NCBI RefSeq assembly: GCF_000374845.1 | Contig: NZ_KB895413.1 | Span: forward strand, 310,001-374,000 | Reading direction: 5' to 3' | DNA from: Paenibacillus terrigena DSM 21567 | GTDB lineage: Bacteria; Bacillota; Bacilli; Paenibacillales; Paenibacillaceae | DNA: 64,000 bases | Shown here: positions 10,161 to 19,293 of the stretch, piece by piece | Position numbering within the stretch: the first letter of the stretch is position 1 | Layout of the letters: each line of letters begins with the position of its first letter | The notes under the pieces: generated by a model | Database searches by the model: none | What the model was told of the DNA's origin: nothing | Seen by the model: the letters and a program-made list of their open reading frames with translations, nothing else | Made by a program: the position numbers and the translations under genes

Positions 10161-10190
10161 AATATATGAGTATCTATACATATAATGTAA
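10161..10190 (-). promoter_or_regulatory. Promoter and operator of the metal-efflux operon
   Basis: On the minus strand TTACAT and TATATT are separated by 18 bases. The spacer and -10 are covered by an imperfect inverted repeat at 10163-10184 (TATATG..TA, 2-base centre, TA..CATATA; 8 of 10 pairs). AT-rich inverted repeats of this form are the usual ArsR/SmtB operators, so bound repressor would block RNA polymerase. Confidence 0.6.
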
Positions 10191-10222
10191 TACATCTTGT
10201 CGATGGATGCAAGAGATTTATG

Positions 10223-10253
10223 TGACTAGATTTCAACAACAATTCCCATACTA
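10223..10253 (+). promoter_or_regulatory. Sigma-G promoter candidate for the spoVA operon
   Basis: TGACTA (one mismatch to TGAATA) and CATACTA (exact sigma-G -10) are separated by 18 bases, about 47 bases upstream of spoVAA. The spoVA operon of B. subtilis is transcribed by sigma-G. Confidence 0.65.
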
Positions 10254-10299
10254 AGGGTACACTTGGAACGAAATCCGAAAAAAGGAGGATCATTTTTGG

Positions 10300-10935
10300 A
10301 TGGAACTTCGATCCCCCCCTACACTATATTTACGTCTTCGAAGACGTGTTTCACTTCAGCGAGGAAAATCGATAACCCTTGGCCATATTGCAGAGCTGCT
10401 CATCGATCCCACTTGGTACGACAGGCTGTCAGGGCTCGTGTTATATCATCCTCGGAAAGAAGATGGCAATATCATTATGATTGATATGATGCGCATTGTG
10501 AGCGCCGTGCATCAGATAGAGCCAGGAATGAAAATTGAGTATTTTGGCGAGCCTCATGTGTTGATCGATATTGTAACCCAACCGAAGAAGCCAAGCGTTC
10601 TGCTGTTCATTCTAGTGTGGTTATTGCTATTCTTCGGCTCTGGACTCGCTATAATGAATTTCCATGCGGATGTGAGTATGCTCGAAGTTCAACAACGCAT
10701 TGTCGAGCTGATTTCGGGACAGAAGACGCAGCGGCCTATCTTGTTCCAGATTGCCTATTCGATTGGAATAGGTTTTGGTATGGTTGTGTTTTTTAATCAT
10801 GTATTTAAGAAGAAATTTAATGAGGAGCCGACACCGCTTGAGCTTGAGATATTTCTGTATCAAGAGAATTTGAATCATTTTGTTGTGACGGGAGAATATG
10901 ATCGGCTTCAGAAGCAAGGTGATTCGCGTGATTGA
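10300..10935 (+). CDS. spoVAA: Stage V sporulation protein AA
   Basis: A 211-residue protein with an N-terminal soluble domain (about 1-95) and two membrane helices at about 98-120 and 147-169, the layout of SpoVAA. SpoVA proteins form the inner-membrane channel for dipicolinic acid uptake during sporulation and release during germination. AAAGGAGG lies 12 bases before the ATG. It overlaps the next gene slightly and opens the reduced spoVA operon. Confidence 0.9.
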   Translation: MELRSPPTLYLRLRRRVSLQRGKSITLGHIAELLIDPTWYDRLSGLVLYHPRKEDGNIIMIDMMRIVSAVHQIEPGMKIEYFGEPHVLIDIVTQPKKPSVLLFILVWLLLFFGSGLAIMNFHADVSMLEVQQRIVELISGQKTQRPILFQIAYSIGIGFGMVVFFNHVFKKKFNEEPTPLELEIFLYQENLNHFVVTGEYDRLQKQGDSRD

Positions 10936-11359
10936 TGCGCTTGTGATATTCAGTAATCTATTCATCGGATTGGCTGGAGGTATCGCAGTGGGAGGTGGGC
11001 TTGTTGCGTTATTTATCGTGCTGGATATTATACCGAGGCTAGCCCAACTAACGCGCTCTTACGATAAAGTACATTGGTTCGAAGGGGCGATGGTCTGCGG
11101 TTCATTATATTGGACAGTCGCTGACTTCTGGGATTTCAAATTCGGAATTGCGTGGCTCACACCGATATTGTCTGGATCGATAGGCCTTCTCCATGGATTA
11201 TTTATCGGATTGCTCGCTGCAGCTCTAACAGAGGTACTGAATGTACTCCCGATTCTAGCCAAAAGACTAGGTATCGTACGTTACATGTTCGGATTATTAA
11301 TGGCAATGGTACTTGGTAAAGTAACTGGGTCATTATTTGATTGGTTAATTTATCACTAA
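10928..11359 (+). CDS. spoVAB: Stage V sporulation protein AB
   Basis: A 143-residue integral membrane protein of the SpoVAB family, with several hydrophobic segments and the conserved stretch IIPRLAQLT and TEVLNVLPILAKR. I chose GTG at 10928 because AAGGTG ends 6 bases before it, it overlaps spoVAA by only 8 bases, and the length then matches the usual ~141 residues. An ATG at 10898 is an alternative with a poorly spaced ribosome binding site. It is likely part of the dipicolinate channel complex with SpoVAA. Confidence 0.88.
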   Translation: MIDALVIFSNLFIGLAGGIAVGGGLVALFIVLDIIPRLAQLTRSYDKVHWFEGAMVCGSLYWTVADFWDFKFGIAWLTPILSGSIGLLHGLFIGLLAAALTEVLNVLPILAKRLGIVRYMFGLLMAMVLGKVTGSLFDWLIYH

Positions 11360-11393
11360 ACAAGATTGAGATGAGGATAAAGGGAGATTTAGC

Positions 11394-13091
11394 ATGCAGA
11401 CGAATAACAACACACCCCATGAAAATGATGTTCCGAATGAAGCCATGAATCTCATGGGGAATGATGCAGACCCGATTCCAGAACATTTGCATTCCGACCT
11501 CCACCGTAGCCAGGATATGCAAGGTCATGATCAAGGGAACCAGGACCAGAATAATGATCAGACTCATCATCGGAATAGCGAGAAATCGGATACCATTGAG
11601 GAAGCGATTATTTATTGGCAATCGGATGATCAAGTTGCAAAGAGGCTTGATCAAGTAAAGAAGACATTGCAGCATGTCGTTGGCCTTAATAAAAGCTTTG
11701 ATGTCATATTTCGGGAGATGACCTTCGGAGATCGTCGAACGGGGCTATTCTATTTGAATGGATTTGCTAAAGACGAAGTGATGACCTTGGTATTGGAACG
11801 ATTAACGTATCTTAAGCCCGAACAATTGACCGCGAATGCGGTAAAAGCAATTTTTGAACGCTATATCCCTCACATTCAAGTAGAGAAAGTGCATAAGATG
11901 AGTGAAACCATTAACAAAGTGCTTGCGGGTGGGAGTGCACTGTTCATCGAGCATGAATCGATTGCAATAGTGATGGATGTAAAGAACTTCCCCGGCAGAG
12001 GGCCGGAAGAGGCGTCACTGGAGCGGGTCGTACGCGGTGCGCGTGACGGGTTTACAGAGACGCTGCTAACCAATGTCACGCTCGTGCGTCGCAGACTTCG
12101 GGATCCAGGACTTCATTACGAGCTTATTCAAGTGGGCCGAAGAACACGGACGGATGTTGCTATTGCCTTTATCGATGATATTGCCAGTTCCAGAGATGTG
12201 GAATCGATACGCAACAAGATAAAAGAGCTTGACATTGACGGTCTGCCGCTAGCTGATAAACAGCTGGAGGAAGCGATTATTAACAAGAGCTGGAATCCCT
12301 TCCCCCTCGCAAGATATTCGGAGCGACCCGATGTTGTTGCAGCTCAACTATTAGAAGGCAACATCGTCTTATTCGTGGATACTTCCCCTTCTGTGATGAT
12401 CCTACCAACGACCTTTTTCGATTTGTGTCAGCATGCGGAAGAGAACCGGCAGACGCCATTTATGGGGACCTATTTGAGGTTGGTGCGATTCATTGGTATA
12501 TTCGCATCACTTTTCGTGCTGCCGATGTGGTTGTTGCTGGCCACGCATCCTGAATTTAAACCAGCTGTGTTTAATTTTATTGGAGCGCAAAAAGTGAGTA
12601 AGCTGCCTTTAATAGTCCAGTTTCTCATTGGAGAAATCGGGGTAGACCTGATGCGGATGGCTGCCGTTCACACGCCGACACCGCTTTCGACAGCGATGGG
12701 GTTAATGGCGGCGATTCTCCTCGGTGATGTCGCGGTGAAGGCAGGGTTATTCGTTCCCGAAGTTATCTTATACATGGCCGTCGCCGCCATCGGGATGTTC
12801 GCGACACCGAGCTATGAATTGTCCCTTGCCAACCGGATTGTTCGATTGCTACTGTTGATCGCAGTGGCTATTTTTGGAGGAGCTGGATTCATTGTCGGAT
12901 CAACAATCGTCATCTTGTTTCTTGCAGTGCATCGGTCTTACAACTCATCGTACCTGTGGCCGTTCATACCATTTAATGCAAAGGCGATGCTCAATATTAT
13001 CATCCGTAAGCCTGTGCTAAATATGAAAAAACGCCCGAGTTACAACCAAACTGTCGATAGTACGAAAATGAGAAAGCAAAAATCCGAATAA
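11394..13091 (+). CDS. spoVAF: Stage V sporulation protein AF, GerA-type germination protein
   Basis: A 565-residue member of the GerA A-subunit family. The first ~60 residues are unusually hydrophilic, rich in Asn, Asp, His and Gln. A soluble domain to about residue 370 contains the family stretches IFREMTFGDRRTG, PGRGPEEASLERVVRG and RDGFTETLLTNV. The C-terminal third has four to five membrane helices. In B. subtilis SpoVAF is the last SpoVA cistron and helps the rate of germination. Here it follows spoVAB by 34 bases, so spoVAC, spoVAD and spoVAE are absent from the operon. A lysA promoter follows. Confidence 0.9.
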   Translation: MQTNNNTPHENDVPNEAMNLMGNDADPIPEHLHSDLHRSQDMQGHDQGNQDQNNDQTHHRNSEKSDTIEEAIIYWQSDDQVAKRLDQVKKTLQHVVGLNKSFDVIFREMTFGDRRTGLFYLNGFAKDEVMTLVLERLTYLKPEQLTANAVKAIFERYIPHIQVEKVHKMSETINKVLAGGSALFIEHESIAIVMDVKNFPGRGPEEASLERVVRGARDGFTETLLTNVTLVRRRLRDPGLHYELIQVGRRTRTDVAIAFIDDIASSRDVESIRNKIKELDIDGLPLADKQLEEAIINKSWNPFPLARYSERPDVVAAQLLEGNIVLFVDTSPSVMILPTTFFDLCQHAEENRQTPFMGTYLRLVRFIGIFASLFVLPMWLLLATHPEFKPAVFNFIGAQKVSKLPLIVQFLIGEIGVDLMRMAAVHTPTPLSTAMGLMAAILLGDVAVKAGLFVPEVILYMAVAAIGMFATPSYELSLANRIVRLLLLIAVAIFGGAGFIVGSTIVILFLAVHRSYNSSYLWPFIPFNAKAMLNIIIRKPVLNMKKRPSYNQTVDSTKMRKQKSE

Positions 13092-13123
13092 ATAAAAATA
13101 CAAATGATCTGCAAATTAGTCCA

Positions 13124-13152
13124 TTCTTCTTCTACAGATTATTTGCTATAAT
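13124..13152 (+). promoter_or_regulatory. lysA promoter candidate
   Basis: An extended -10, TGCTATAAT, is preceded by a weak -35 (TTCTTC) at 17 bases. An 11-bp inverted repeat (CAAATGATCTG at 13101-13111, CAGATTATTTG at 13135-13145) brackets the -35 and touches the -10, and could be an operator or a weak end to the spoVAF transcript. No lysine riboswitch is visible. Confidence 0.45.
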
Positions 13153-13219
13153 GTTGTAAAATTTGGAACGTAAACATTTCCAATCCGACATATAGATGAA
13201 AAAGTAGAGGAGATATGAT

Positions 13220-14551
13220 ATGTACTTACATGGCACAAGTCAGATTAATTCCCAAGGACATTTAGAGATCGGAGGATGCGACGTCACGGAATTGAAAGCG
13301 CAATTTGGAACCCCCTTATATATTGTGGATGAGGAATTAGTTCGCAAACGTTGCCGTGAGTATATTGCAGCTTTCCGTGAATCCGGATTGAATTTTCAGG
13401 TTGCATATGCATCCAAGGCGTTCTGTGTCATGGCGATGTGCCGTCTAGCTGATGAAGAGGGCTTGTCACTTGATGTTGTATCTGATGGTGAACTCTATAC
13501 AGCGCTTCAAGCGGGTTTCCCAGCACACCGTATTCATTTCCATGGAAATAATAAGACGATCGAAGAGATCGAGATGGCGATTGATGCACGTATCGGTTGC
13601 TTCGTCGTCGATAACTTCATCGAATTGCATTTGCTCAATTCCATCGCAGCTGAGAAGGCTCAGCGTGTGAACGTTCTCTTGCGTGTAACACCTGGCGTTG
13701 AAGCACATACCCACGAATATATCTCGACTGGCCAGACGGATTCGAAGTTCGGATTTGATATTGGTAACGGGTCTGCGTTTGTTGCTGTACGTGAAGCTTC
13801 AAGCCTAACGAATCTTGATTTGTTGGGCGTTCATTCGCATATTGGTTCCCAGATTTTTGAGGTGGAAGGATTCCAGATGGCGGTTGAACGTGTTGCGCAG
13901 TTCGCGCTTCGAGTGCGTGATGAACTGAATGTGATATTTAAAGTGGTGAACCTCGGCGGAGGTTTTGGGATTCGTTATGTGGAAGGCGATACGCCTCTTC
14001 AAGTTGCGCAATATGTTAAAGCCATCACGGATGGCGTGAAGATGCATTTCGCTGCATTAGGCGATACGCTTCCTGAGATCTGGGTCGAACCAGGCCGCAG
14101 TATCGTCGGGGATGCAGGGACGACGTTGTACACCGTGGGTACGAGCAAAGAGATCCCTGGTGTACGTAAATATGTCGCTGTTGATGGCGGCATGACGGAC
14201 AACCCGCGCCCAGCGCTGTATGAATCCAAATATGAAGCGATTCTAGCGAATCGTGCTAATGAAGAGACGGTTGAGACCGTATCAATCGCTGGGAAATGCT
14301 GCGAGAGCGGTGATATGTTGATCTGGGATTTAGACCTGCCAAAAGTGAACAGCGGGGATCTGCTTGCTGTTGCTTGTACAGGAGCGTATAACTATGCGAT
14401 GGCGAGCAATTACAACCGGATTCGTCGCCCATCTGTTGTGTTCGCGAAGGATGGGCAAGCGGACATCGTGGTTGCACGTGAATCGTTCGATAATATCGTC
14501 GGGAATGACATGATTCCTGAGCGGATGAAGAAAGTTGCAGTAACGAAGTAA
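13220..14551 (+). CDS. lysA: Diaminopimelate decarboxylase
   Basis: A 443-residue PLP-dependent fold-III decarboxylase that makes L-lysine from meso-diaminopimelate. The PLP lysine is in YASKAF (Lys66). HSHIGSQIF, GGGFGIRY, EPGRSIVG and the active-site CESGDML are all present, and the length is normal. It follows the sporulation operon, as in B. subtilis where lysA lies next to spoVAF. AGAGGAG precedes the ATG. A strong terminator follows, so it is transcribed alone. Confidence 0.97.
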   Translation: MYLHGTSQINSQGHLEIGGCDVTELKAQFGTPLYIVDEELVRKRCREYIAAFRESGLNFQVAYASKAFCVMAMCRLADEEGLSLDVVSDGELYTALQAGFPAHRIHFHGNNKTIEEIEMAIDARIGCFVVDNFIELHLLNSIAAEKAQRVNVLLRVTPGVEAHTHEYISTGQTDSKFGFDIGNGSAFVAVREASSLTNLDLLGVHSHIGSQIFEVEGFQMAVERVAQFALRVRDELNVIFKVVNLGGGFGIRYVEGDTPLQVAQYVKAITDGVKMHFAALGDTLPEIWVEPGRSIVGDAGTTLYTVGTSKEIPGVRKYVAVDGGMTDNPRPALYESKYEAILANRANEETVETVSIAGKCCESGDMLIWDLDLPKVNSGDLLAVACTGAYNYAMASNYNRIRRPSVVFAKDGQADIVVARESFDNIVGNDMIPERMKKVAVTK

Positions 14552-14572
14552 TCGTAATTGAGAGCTTGCAGG

Positions 14573-14604
14573 GGCCTCCCTTCGGTAGAAGGGGGGCCGT
14601 TTTA
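14573..14604 (+). terminator. Terminator after lysA
   Basis: An 11-bp stem (GGCCTCCCTTC with GAAGGGGGGCC, one wobble) and a GGTA loop are followed by a T-rich tract. Confidence 0.9.
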
Positions 14605-14705
14605 TGTTTTTCAATGGAACTCTCATAGAAGTTTTGCTTATCCAGCCTATTCATAGTAAACTAAGGTGTAGATTTTTACATAACAAATAAGGAGTGTTCT
14701 ATACA

Positions 14706-15137
14706 ATGGCTAAACAAGCAAACATCAAAATGGCGAATGGCGCAGAAGTTGTAATTGAATTATTCGAAAAGGATGCACCGAATACAGTAGCGAACTTCGA
14801 AAAATTAGCGAATGAAGGGTTCTATAACGGACTTACTTTCCACCGTGTTATTCCTGGATTTGTCGCGCAAGGCGGATGCCCAAAAGGAACAGGAACAGGC
14901 GGCCCTGGATACACAATCAATTGCGAAATTAATCCGAACAAGCACGAGCGCGGTGCACTTGCTATGGCCCATGCAGGCCGTAACACAGGCGGCAGCCAAT
15001 TCTATATCGTGTATCAACCACAACCGCATTTGGATGGACAACATACTGTATTTGGTAAAGTTGTATCAGGTATGGAGCATGTCGATACATTCAAAGGCCA
15101 AGACCGTATGGAAACGGTTCAAGTGACTGAAGTCTAA
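14706..15137 (+). CDS. ppiB: Peptidyl-prolyl cis-trans isomerase, cyclophilin type
   Basis: A 143-residue cytoplasmic cyclophilin that accelerates proline isomerisation during folding. The active-site arginine is in [31 protein letters not shown] is the conserved cyclophilin core in shortened bacterial form. I chose ATG 14706 because AAGGAG lies 11 bases upstream; an ATG at 14694 overlaps that ribosome binding site. Its position between lysA and the rib operon matches B. subtilis. Confidence 0.95.
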   Translation: MAKQANIKMANGAEVVIELFEKDAPNTVANFEKLANEGFYNGLTFHRVIPGFVAQGGCPKGTGTGGPGYTINCEINPNKHERGALAMAHAGRNTGGSQFYIVYQPQPHLDGQHTVFGKVVSGMEHVDTFKGQDRMETVQVTEV

Positions 15138-15157
15138 ATTTTACGCATACATGAGAT

Positions 15158-15190
15158 CCCGTAGGCATTGGCCTGCGGGGTTTTTGTTTT
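15158..15190 (+). terminator. Terminator after ppiB
   Basis: The stem CCCGTAGGC/GCCTGCGGG is followed by TTTTTGTTTT. Confidence 0.9.
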
Positions 15191-15302
15191 ATGTGGCGGC
15201 TTGAGGATCATCTCTCTATAACATGATTCAGGCCTTCTTGCAGTGATGGATGTGCTTGCTTTTTGTAAGCGCAGATGATAAGCTGTGTGAGAAAATGTGA
15301 TG

Positions 15303-15460
15303 TTCCTTCGGGGTAGGGTGAAATTCCCAACCGGCGGTGATACGAGCGTAAAACTCGTGAAGTCCGTGACCCGGATCCATGTCTTGGCAGCAAGACGGGT
15401 GAAGGCTGACTCGGTGTAAATCCGAGACCGACAGTAAAGTCTGGATGGGAGAAGGAAACG
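15303..15460 (+). ncRNA. FMN riboswitch (RFN element)
   Basis: The conserved RFN blocks occur in order: TTCGGGGTAGGGTGAAATTC, CCAACCGGCGGTGA, GTCCGTGACCC, the GGTGAAGGC block, CCGACAGTAAAGTCTGGATG and GGGAGAAGGAA. This aptamer binds flavin mononucleotide and shuts down expression of the downstream riboflavin operon, probably by allowing the terminator at 15602 to form. Confidence 0.96.
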
Positions 15461-15601
15461 AAAGACACAGAATCGAATCTGCGGGAGTTCACGCGCTTTT
15501 TTTATAAAAGGCGATTGCGTTGACTCTATTTGGTGACGTCTATTTAAAGATGAATCTGGATTCGTTTCATAGGTATGAGTCTGACGTTGAACCGAACTTC
15601 T

Positions 15602-15632
15602 AACCCCTTGGGCATGCACCAAGGGGTTTTTT
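15602..15632 (+). terminator. Terminator in the FMN riboswitch expression platform
   Basis: A perfect 10-bp stem AACCCCTTGG/CCAAGGGGTT with a 7-base loop runs into TTTTTT. It lies 140 bases after the aptamer and about 55 bases before ribD, as expected for an FMN-controlled transcription attenuator. The competing antiterminator was not resolved by eye. Confidence 0.85.
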
Positions 15633-15685
15633 GCCATGCTAAGAAGAGAACTGGAGAGAGAAAGGTGGGGATGAGGGTGGAAGTC

Positions 15686-16777
15686 ATGAATGATGCATTT
15701 TATATGCGACTTGCACTTCAAATGGCTGAGAGAGCCGTTGGCCAGACGGGAATTAATCCGGTTGTTGGATGTGTTGTTGTCAAGGACGGGCGTGTTGTCG
15801 GGCTCGGTACACATCTGCAGCGTGGCACGGGGCATGCTGAAGTCCATGCACTGAATATGGCGGGAGCAGAAGCTGTAGGAAGTACCGCATATGTGACGCT
15901 GGAGCCTTGTAGTCACTATGGGAAAACGCCGCCTTGCAGTGTACGGTTGATCCGTGAAGGCGTGAAACGCGTCGTTGTCGCTTGTCTAGATCCGAATCCA
16001 CAAGTTGCGGGGACAGGGATCGAAATGCTACGTTCGCAAGGAATCGAAGTTGTAGTAGGTATCTTGGAAGCTGAAGCGATCAAACTCAATGAGAAATTTA
16101 TTAAATATATAACGACAAGACGTCCATTCGTAACGCTGAAGACAGCGAGCACATTAGATGGCAAAGTTGCATCAAAGACTGGCGATAGCAAGTGGATCTC
16201 GAACGAGATGGCTCGCGAAATCGTACATACACTCCGCCATCAGCATCAAGGCATTATGGTCGGGATCGGAACCCTACTCGCGGACGATCCAAGTCTAACG
16301 ACTCGACTGCCCGTACCAGGTCTGCATCCAACACGAATCGTTGTGGATTCGAAGCTTCGTATTCCGAAGGATGCTAAAGTCCTTCAGGATGGGGTTGCGC
16401 CAACGATTATTATTACAACGGATCAGGCAAATCCGGAACGTGTGCGAGAGATTGAAGCGCAAGGGGCTACAGTGCTTCGCTGCGGCATTGGAGACCATGT
16501 CGATGTGGCACTAGCGATGGATCGATTGGGCGAGCTGGAGATCAGCTCGATATTGCTCGAAGGCGGCGGACGCTTAAATGGCTCGATGCTTGAGGCAGGT
16601 TGTGTTGATAAGGTCATGCTCTTTTTTGCACCGAAGATTATTGGGGGCTTCACAGCACCTGGAAATATCGTCTTCGATGGATTTGAGAAGATGAGTGAGG
16701 CCATCACATTAAAGGAAATAACGGTGGAACAGCTCGGGGATAATGTATGTATTACAGGATACCCTGCCCGCGGTTAG
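15686..16777 (+). CDS. ribD: Bifunctional diaminohydroxyphosphoribosylaminopyrimidine deaminase / 5-amino-6-(5-phosphoribosylamino)uracil reductase
   Basis: A 363-residue enzyme that carries out the second and third steps of riboflavin synthesis. The N-terminal zinc deaminase has HAEVHAL and PCSHYGKTPPC. The C-terminal NADPH reductase begins near TTRRPFVTLKTASTLDGK and includes LLEGGGRLNG. I chose ATG 15686 because GAGGGTGG lies 5 bases upstream and the length then matches the usual ~361. A longer frame reaching back to 15575 would place the riboswitch terminator inside the coding region, so it is ruled out. It is the first gene of the FMN-controlled operon. Confidence 0.95.
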   Translation: MNDAFYMRLALQMAERAVGQTGINPVVGCVVVKDGRVVGLGTHLQRGTGHAEVHALNMAGAEAVGSTAYVTLEPCSHYGKTPPCSVRLIREGVKRVVVACLDPNPQVAGTGIEMLRSQGIEVVVGILEAEAIKLNEKFIKYITTRRPFVTLKTASTLDGKVASKTGDSKWISNEMAREIVHTLRHQHQGIMVGIGTLLADDPSLTTRLPVPGLHPTRIVVDSKLRIPKDAKVLQDGVAPTIIITTDQANPERVREIEAQGATVLRCGIGDHVDVALAMDRLGELEISSILLEGGGRLNGSMLEAGCVDKVMLFFAPKIIGGFTAPGNIVFDGFEKMSEAITLKEITVEQLGDNVCITGYPARG

Positions 16778-16811
16778 TCTAACGAATTGAATGGAAGGGA
16801 GGGAGAATACG

Positions 16812-17480
16812 ATGTTTACAGGATTGGTCGAAGAGATTGGAACTATGCGGCGCATCTATCGCAAAGGAGAAGCCATGATTCTACACATTGAGGCATCTAA
16901 GATTATGGATGACGTGCAGCTCGGGGACAGTATTGCTGTAAATGGGGTTTGCCTGACGGTGATCGCTTATGATCAGGCGTCCTTCTCCGTGGATGTTATG
17001 CCACAGACATTCCGACATACGAATTTGAGTCAGCTGAAACCAGGGAGTCGGGTTAATCTAGAACGAGCGATGAAGGCGAATGGCAGATTCGGCGGCCATA
17101 TCGTTCAAGGACATGCGGACGGAACGGGAATGATTATCGGTCGGTCCGAAGATGCGAATGCGGTCGTATTCGAGATCAAGCCGGATGAAGATGCGATGTT
17201 CAAATTTATTATCCCGCAAGGCTCCGTTACATTGGATGGCATTAGTCTAACGGTGGTCAAGGCTGACCCAGCGGATAGTGTCTTCTCCGTATCAATCATT
17301 CCTCATACCTTGGCAGAGACTGTGCTGCAAGAGAAGAATTCTGGGTCAACCATCAATATCGAATGCGATGTGCTCGGCAAATATGTCGATCATTTGCTGC
17401 ACTACCGTTCAAGTGGAGAACAGACTAAACCTGGTAGCCGAGTGACCGAACAATTTCTAGCAGAGAATGGGTTCATATAA
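16812..17480 (+). CDS. ribE: Riboflavin synthase alpha chain
   Basis: A 222-residue enzyme that dismutates 6,7-dimethyl-8-ribityllumazine to riboflavin. It has the family N-terminus [10 protein letters not shown] and two homologous beta-barrel halves, with VNGVCLTV in the first and [11 protein letters not shown] in the second. GGGAGGGAG lies upstream of the ATG at 16812. It follows ribD by 34 bases and precedes ribBA by 29. Confidence 0.96.
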   Translation: MFTGLVEEIGTMRRIYRKGEAMILHIEASKIMDDVQLGDSIAVNGVCLTVIAYDQASFSVDVMPQTFRHTNLSQLKPGSRVNLERAMKANGRFGGHIVQGHADGTGMIIGRSEDANAVVFEIKPDEDAMFKFIIPQGSVTLDGISLTVVKADPADSVFSVSIIPHTLAETVLQEKNSGSTINIECDVLGKYVDHLLHYRSSGEQTKPGSRVTEQFLAENGFI

Positions 17481-17509
17481 ATCTGGAAGAAAGCGAAGGT
17501 GATTGGAAG

Positions 17510-18748
17510 ATGAGTGAAGAACGCTATCGGTTCGATCCGATTGAGGAAGCTATATATGATCTGATGATGGGTAAGGTCGTTATTGTCGTAGATGATGAAG
17601 ACCGTGAGAATGAAGGGGACTTCATTGCGCTTGCGGAGAAGGCGACCCCTGATGTGATTAACTTTATGATTACGGAAGGGCGTGGTCTTGTCTGTGTGCC
17701 GATCACGGAAGAGCGTGCAGAGGAACTAGACTTGGCACCGATGGTATCTCATAATACGGACTACCATGGCACAGCCTTTACGATATCGGTCGATCATATC
17801 GATACGACGACAGGGATTTCGGCTTTTGAACGTTCCAGTACGGTGAAAGGTCTGATCAATCCAGCGTCAAAGCCGGGAGATTTCCGCAAGCCTGGTCATA
17901 TGTTCCCTTTGGTTGCGAAGAAAGGCGGGGTTCTGCGTCGTGCCGGGCATACGGAAGCGGCTGTTGATTTGGCCCGTCTATGTGGATCTTACCCAGCAGG
18001 TGTCATCTGCGAAGTGATTAAGGAAGATGGTACGATGGCAAGGCTGCCGGATCTCGTAGAAATCGCGAAGAAGCATGACCTGAAGCTCATAACGATTGAA
18101 GAACTGATCCATTATCGGAATGAGAAGGATAAATTGGTTAAACGTGAAGTTGAAGTGAAGCTCCCAACAGATTTCGGTGAGTTCCATGCAGTTGCCTACA
18201 CGAATGAAGTGGACAGTAAAGAACATGTCGCGCTCGTAAAAGGCGAGATTGATCCCTCGAAACCCGTGCTCGTGCGCGTGCATTCGGAGTGCCTGACCGG
18301 CGATGTATTCCATTCCCATCGCTGTGACTGCGGACCGCAATTCGAAGCGGCAATGCGTCAAATCGAACAAGAGGGACAAGGGGTATTGCTCTACATGCGC
18401 CAAGAGGGCCGTGGGATCGGGCTCATTAATAAGTTCCGTGCGTATAAACTGCAGGAGCAAGGGCTGGATACCGTGGAGGCGAATCTAAAATTAGGCTTTC
18501 CTGCTGACCTTCGTGAGTATGGCATTGGCGCACAAATTCTGAAGGACCTGGGAATCCGCCAAATTCGTCTTCTAACGAATAATCCACGCAAGATTAAAGG
18601 TCTGGAAGGGTATGGCCTTGAAGTCATTGAACGCGTCCCTATTCAGATGCAAGAAAACAAAGATAACACTAAATATCTGCATACGAAGCAAGCGAAGCTA
18701 GGGCATATGCTCAAGTTCGATGATGTCGAGCAGAATGAAGTGAAATAA
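17510..18748 (+). CDS. ribBA: Bifunctional 3,4-dihydroxy-2-butanone 4-phosphate synthase / GTP cyclohydrolase II
   Basis: A 412-residue fusion enzyme supplying both precursors of riboflavin. The DHBP synthase half (about 1-205) shows [12 protein letters not shown] and the [11 protein letters not shown] active-site region. The cyclohydrolase II half (about 210-400) has zinc ligands in [18 protein letters not shown] and the catalytic RQEGRGIGL. Such fusions are standard in Bacillales. An ATG behind GAAGGTG begins the protein. Confidence 0.97.
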   Translation: MSEERYRFDPIEEAIYDLMMGKVVIVVDDEDRENEGDFIALAEKATPDVINFMITEGRGLVCVPITEERAEELDLAPMVSHNTDYHGTAFTISVDHIDTTTGISAFERSSTVKGLINPASKPGDFRKPGHMFPLVAKKGGVLRRAGHTEAAVDLARLCGSYPAGVICEVIKEDGTMARLPDLVEIAKKHDLKLITIEELIHYRNEKDKLVKREVEVKLPTDFGEFHAVAYTNEVDSKEHVALVKGEIDPSKPVLVRVHSECLTGDVFHSHRCDCGPQFEAAMRQIEQEGQGVLLYMRQEGRGIGLINKFRAYKLQEQGLDTVEANLKLGFPADLREYGIGAQILKDLGIRQIRLLTNNPRKIKGLEGYGLEVIERVPIQMQENKDNTKYLHTKQAKLGHMLKFDDVEQNEVK

Positions 18749-18784
18749 TATAAAAATCGGAGACAAAGAAAGGAATGTTGGAGC

Positions 18785-19252
18785 ATGGCGAACATTTTCG
18801 AAGGACATTTAGTATCTAGTGGATTAAAATACGGGATCGTTGTAGGACGGTTCAATGAATTTATAACGACAAAACTGTTAAGCGGTGCGTTGGACGCACT
18901 GAAGCGTCATGGTGCAGAAGAGAATGAAGTTGATGTTGCTTGGGTACCAGGCGCATTCGAGCTTCCATTAATTGCACAGAAAATGGCGGAGAGCGGCAAA
19001 TATGATGCAGTGATTACCCTAGGTACCGTTATTCGCGGCTCAACACCACATTTTGACTTCGTGTGCAGCGAAGTAGCGAAAGGTGTAAGTGCAATTAACC
19101 TGAAAACAGGTGTTCCTACAATCTTTGGTGTCATCACAACAGATAGCATCGAGCAGGCTATTGAGCGTGCAGGTACCAAAGCAGGGAACAAAGGTTGGGA
19201 AGCGGCTGTGACTGCGATTGAAATGGCGAACTTGACGAAACAGTTCAAATAA
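18785..19252 (+). CDS. ribH: 6,7-dimethyl-8-ribityllumazine synthase
   Basis: A 155-residue enzyme condensing the pyrimidine and butanone phosphate precursors. [33 protein letters not shown] and [12 protein letters not shown] are family signatures, including the catalytic His in the PHFDFV segment. It assembles into icosahedral shells in related bacteria and is the last gene of the rib operon. The ribT gene of B. subtilis is not present between ribH and scpA here. Confidence 0.97.
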   Translation: MANIFEGHLVSSGLKYGIVVGRFNEFITTKLLSGALDALKRHGAEENEVDVAWVPGAFELPLIAQKMAESGKYDAVITLGTVIRGSTPHFDFVCSEVAKGVSAINLKTGVPTIFGVITTDSIEQAIERAGTKAGNKGWEAAVTAIEMANLTKQFK

Positions 19253-19293
19253 TGCTTATCTATTAATAAGAAGATAAGCGGGAGGAAGTCATT

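Noticed and set aside
15575-15685. Longer ribD start at 15575.
   Set aside because: It would include the riboswitch terminator inside the coding region and lengthen the protein beyond the family size.
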